From Leptospira mayottensis 200901116 (lineage in GTDB: Bacteria > Spirochaetota > Leptospiria > Leptospirales > Leptospiraceae): a DNA stretch of 12,500 bases. The position numbers and the translations under genes are program-made. Of this stretch, positions 11,698 to 12,500 are shown piece after piece. The stretch spans positions 2,250,001-2,262,500 of the forward strand of contig NZ_CP024871.1 in the NCBI RefSeq assembly GCF_000306675.2. The letters are read 5' to 3'. The first letter of the stretch is position 1. Each line of letters opens with the position of its first letter. The notes under the pieces are model-generated. The model saw only the letters and a list, made by a program, of their open reading frames with translations, was not told the DNA's origin and did not search any database.

Positions 11698-12500
<803 letters not shown>

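Overview
The window looks like a chromosomal segment of a pathogenic-clade Leptospira. The reasons are the A+T-rich but clearly coding sequence, two small lipoproteins with loose spirochaete-type lipoboxes, a TTG start codon with a strong ribosome binding site, proteins of a recognisable Leptospira style, and heavy insertion-sequence (IS) load. Species cannot be fixed by reading alone.

Layout. Bases 1-1193 are ordinary chromosome: the 3' tail of an unidentified gene, a tRNA with a CAU anticodon, and a gene for a small lipoprotein. Bases 1194-1480 are non-coding with several inverted repeats. Bases 1481-7500 are an IS graveyard. They hold a decayed IS5-family copy, a 334-bp spacer, a better preserved IS5-family copy whose transposase needs a -1 frameshift, and an IS110-family element split into two distant pieces. 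Between those pieces lie an intact IS481-family element and an intact IS256-family element. The IS110 remnant keeps the non-coding flank upstream of its recombinase, where IS110-group elements encode their bridge RNA, and a clean stem-loop is visible there. Bases 7603-12500 return to chromosomal genes: a second lipoprotein, a 457-bp gap with a possible hicBA toxin-antitoxin remnant and strong hairpins, a 623-residue alpha/beta hydrolase with a GAF-like N-terminal region, a bifunctional-nuclease-family protein with a UVR tail, a small phasin-like helical protein with a TTG start, and the N-terminal two thirds or so of a major facilitator superfamily (MFS) transporter that runs off the window.

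How it fits together. The IS cluster has been reworked after insertion. None of the three outer boundaries checked shows a matching target duplication, about 60-80 codons of IS110 are missing, and a 27-bp inverted fragment of the IS256 transposase gene is wedged between the IS481 and IS256 ends. The two IS5 copies are identical over 195 bp at one end but clearly diverged at the other, which suggests gene conversion or a recombinant copy. The right-hand genes are all on the + strand and close together, but no shared pathway can be read from them. A link between the phasin-like protein and the hydrolase (polyester or lipid-inclusion metabolism) is only inference.
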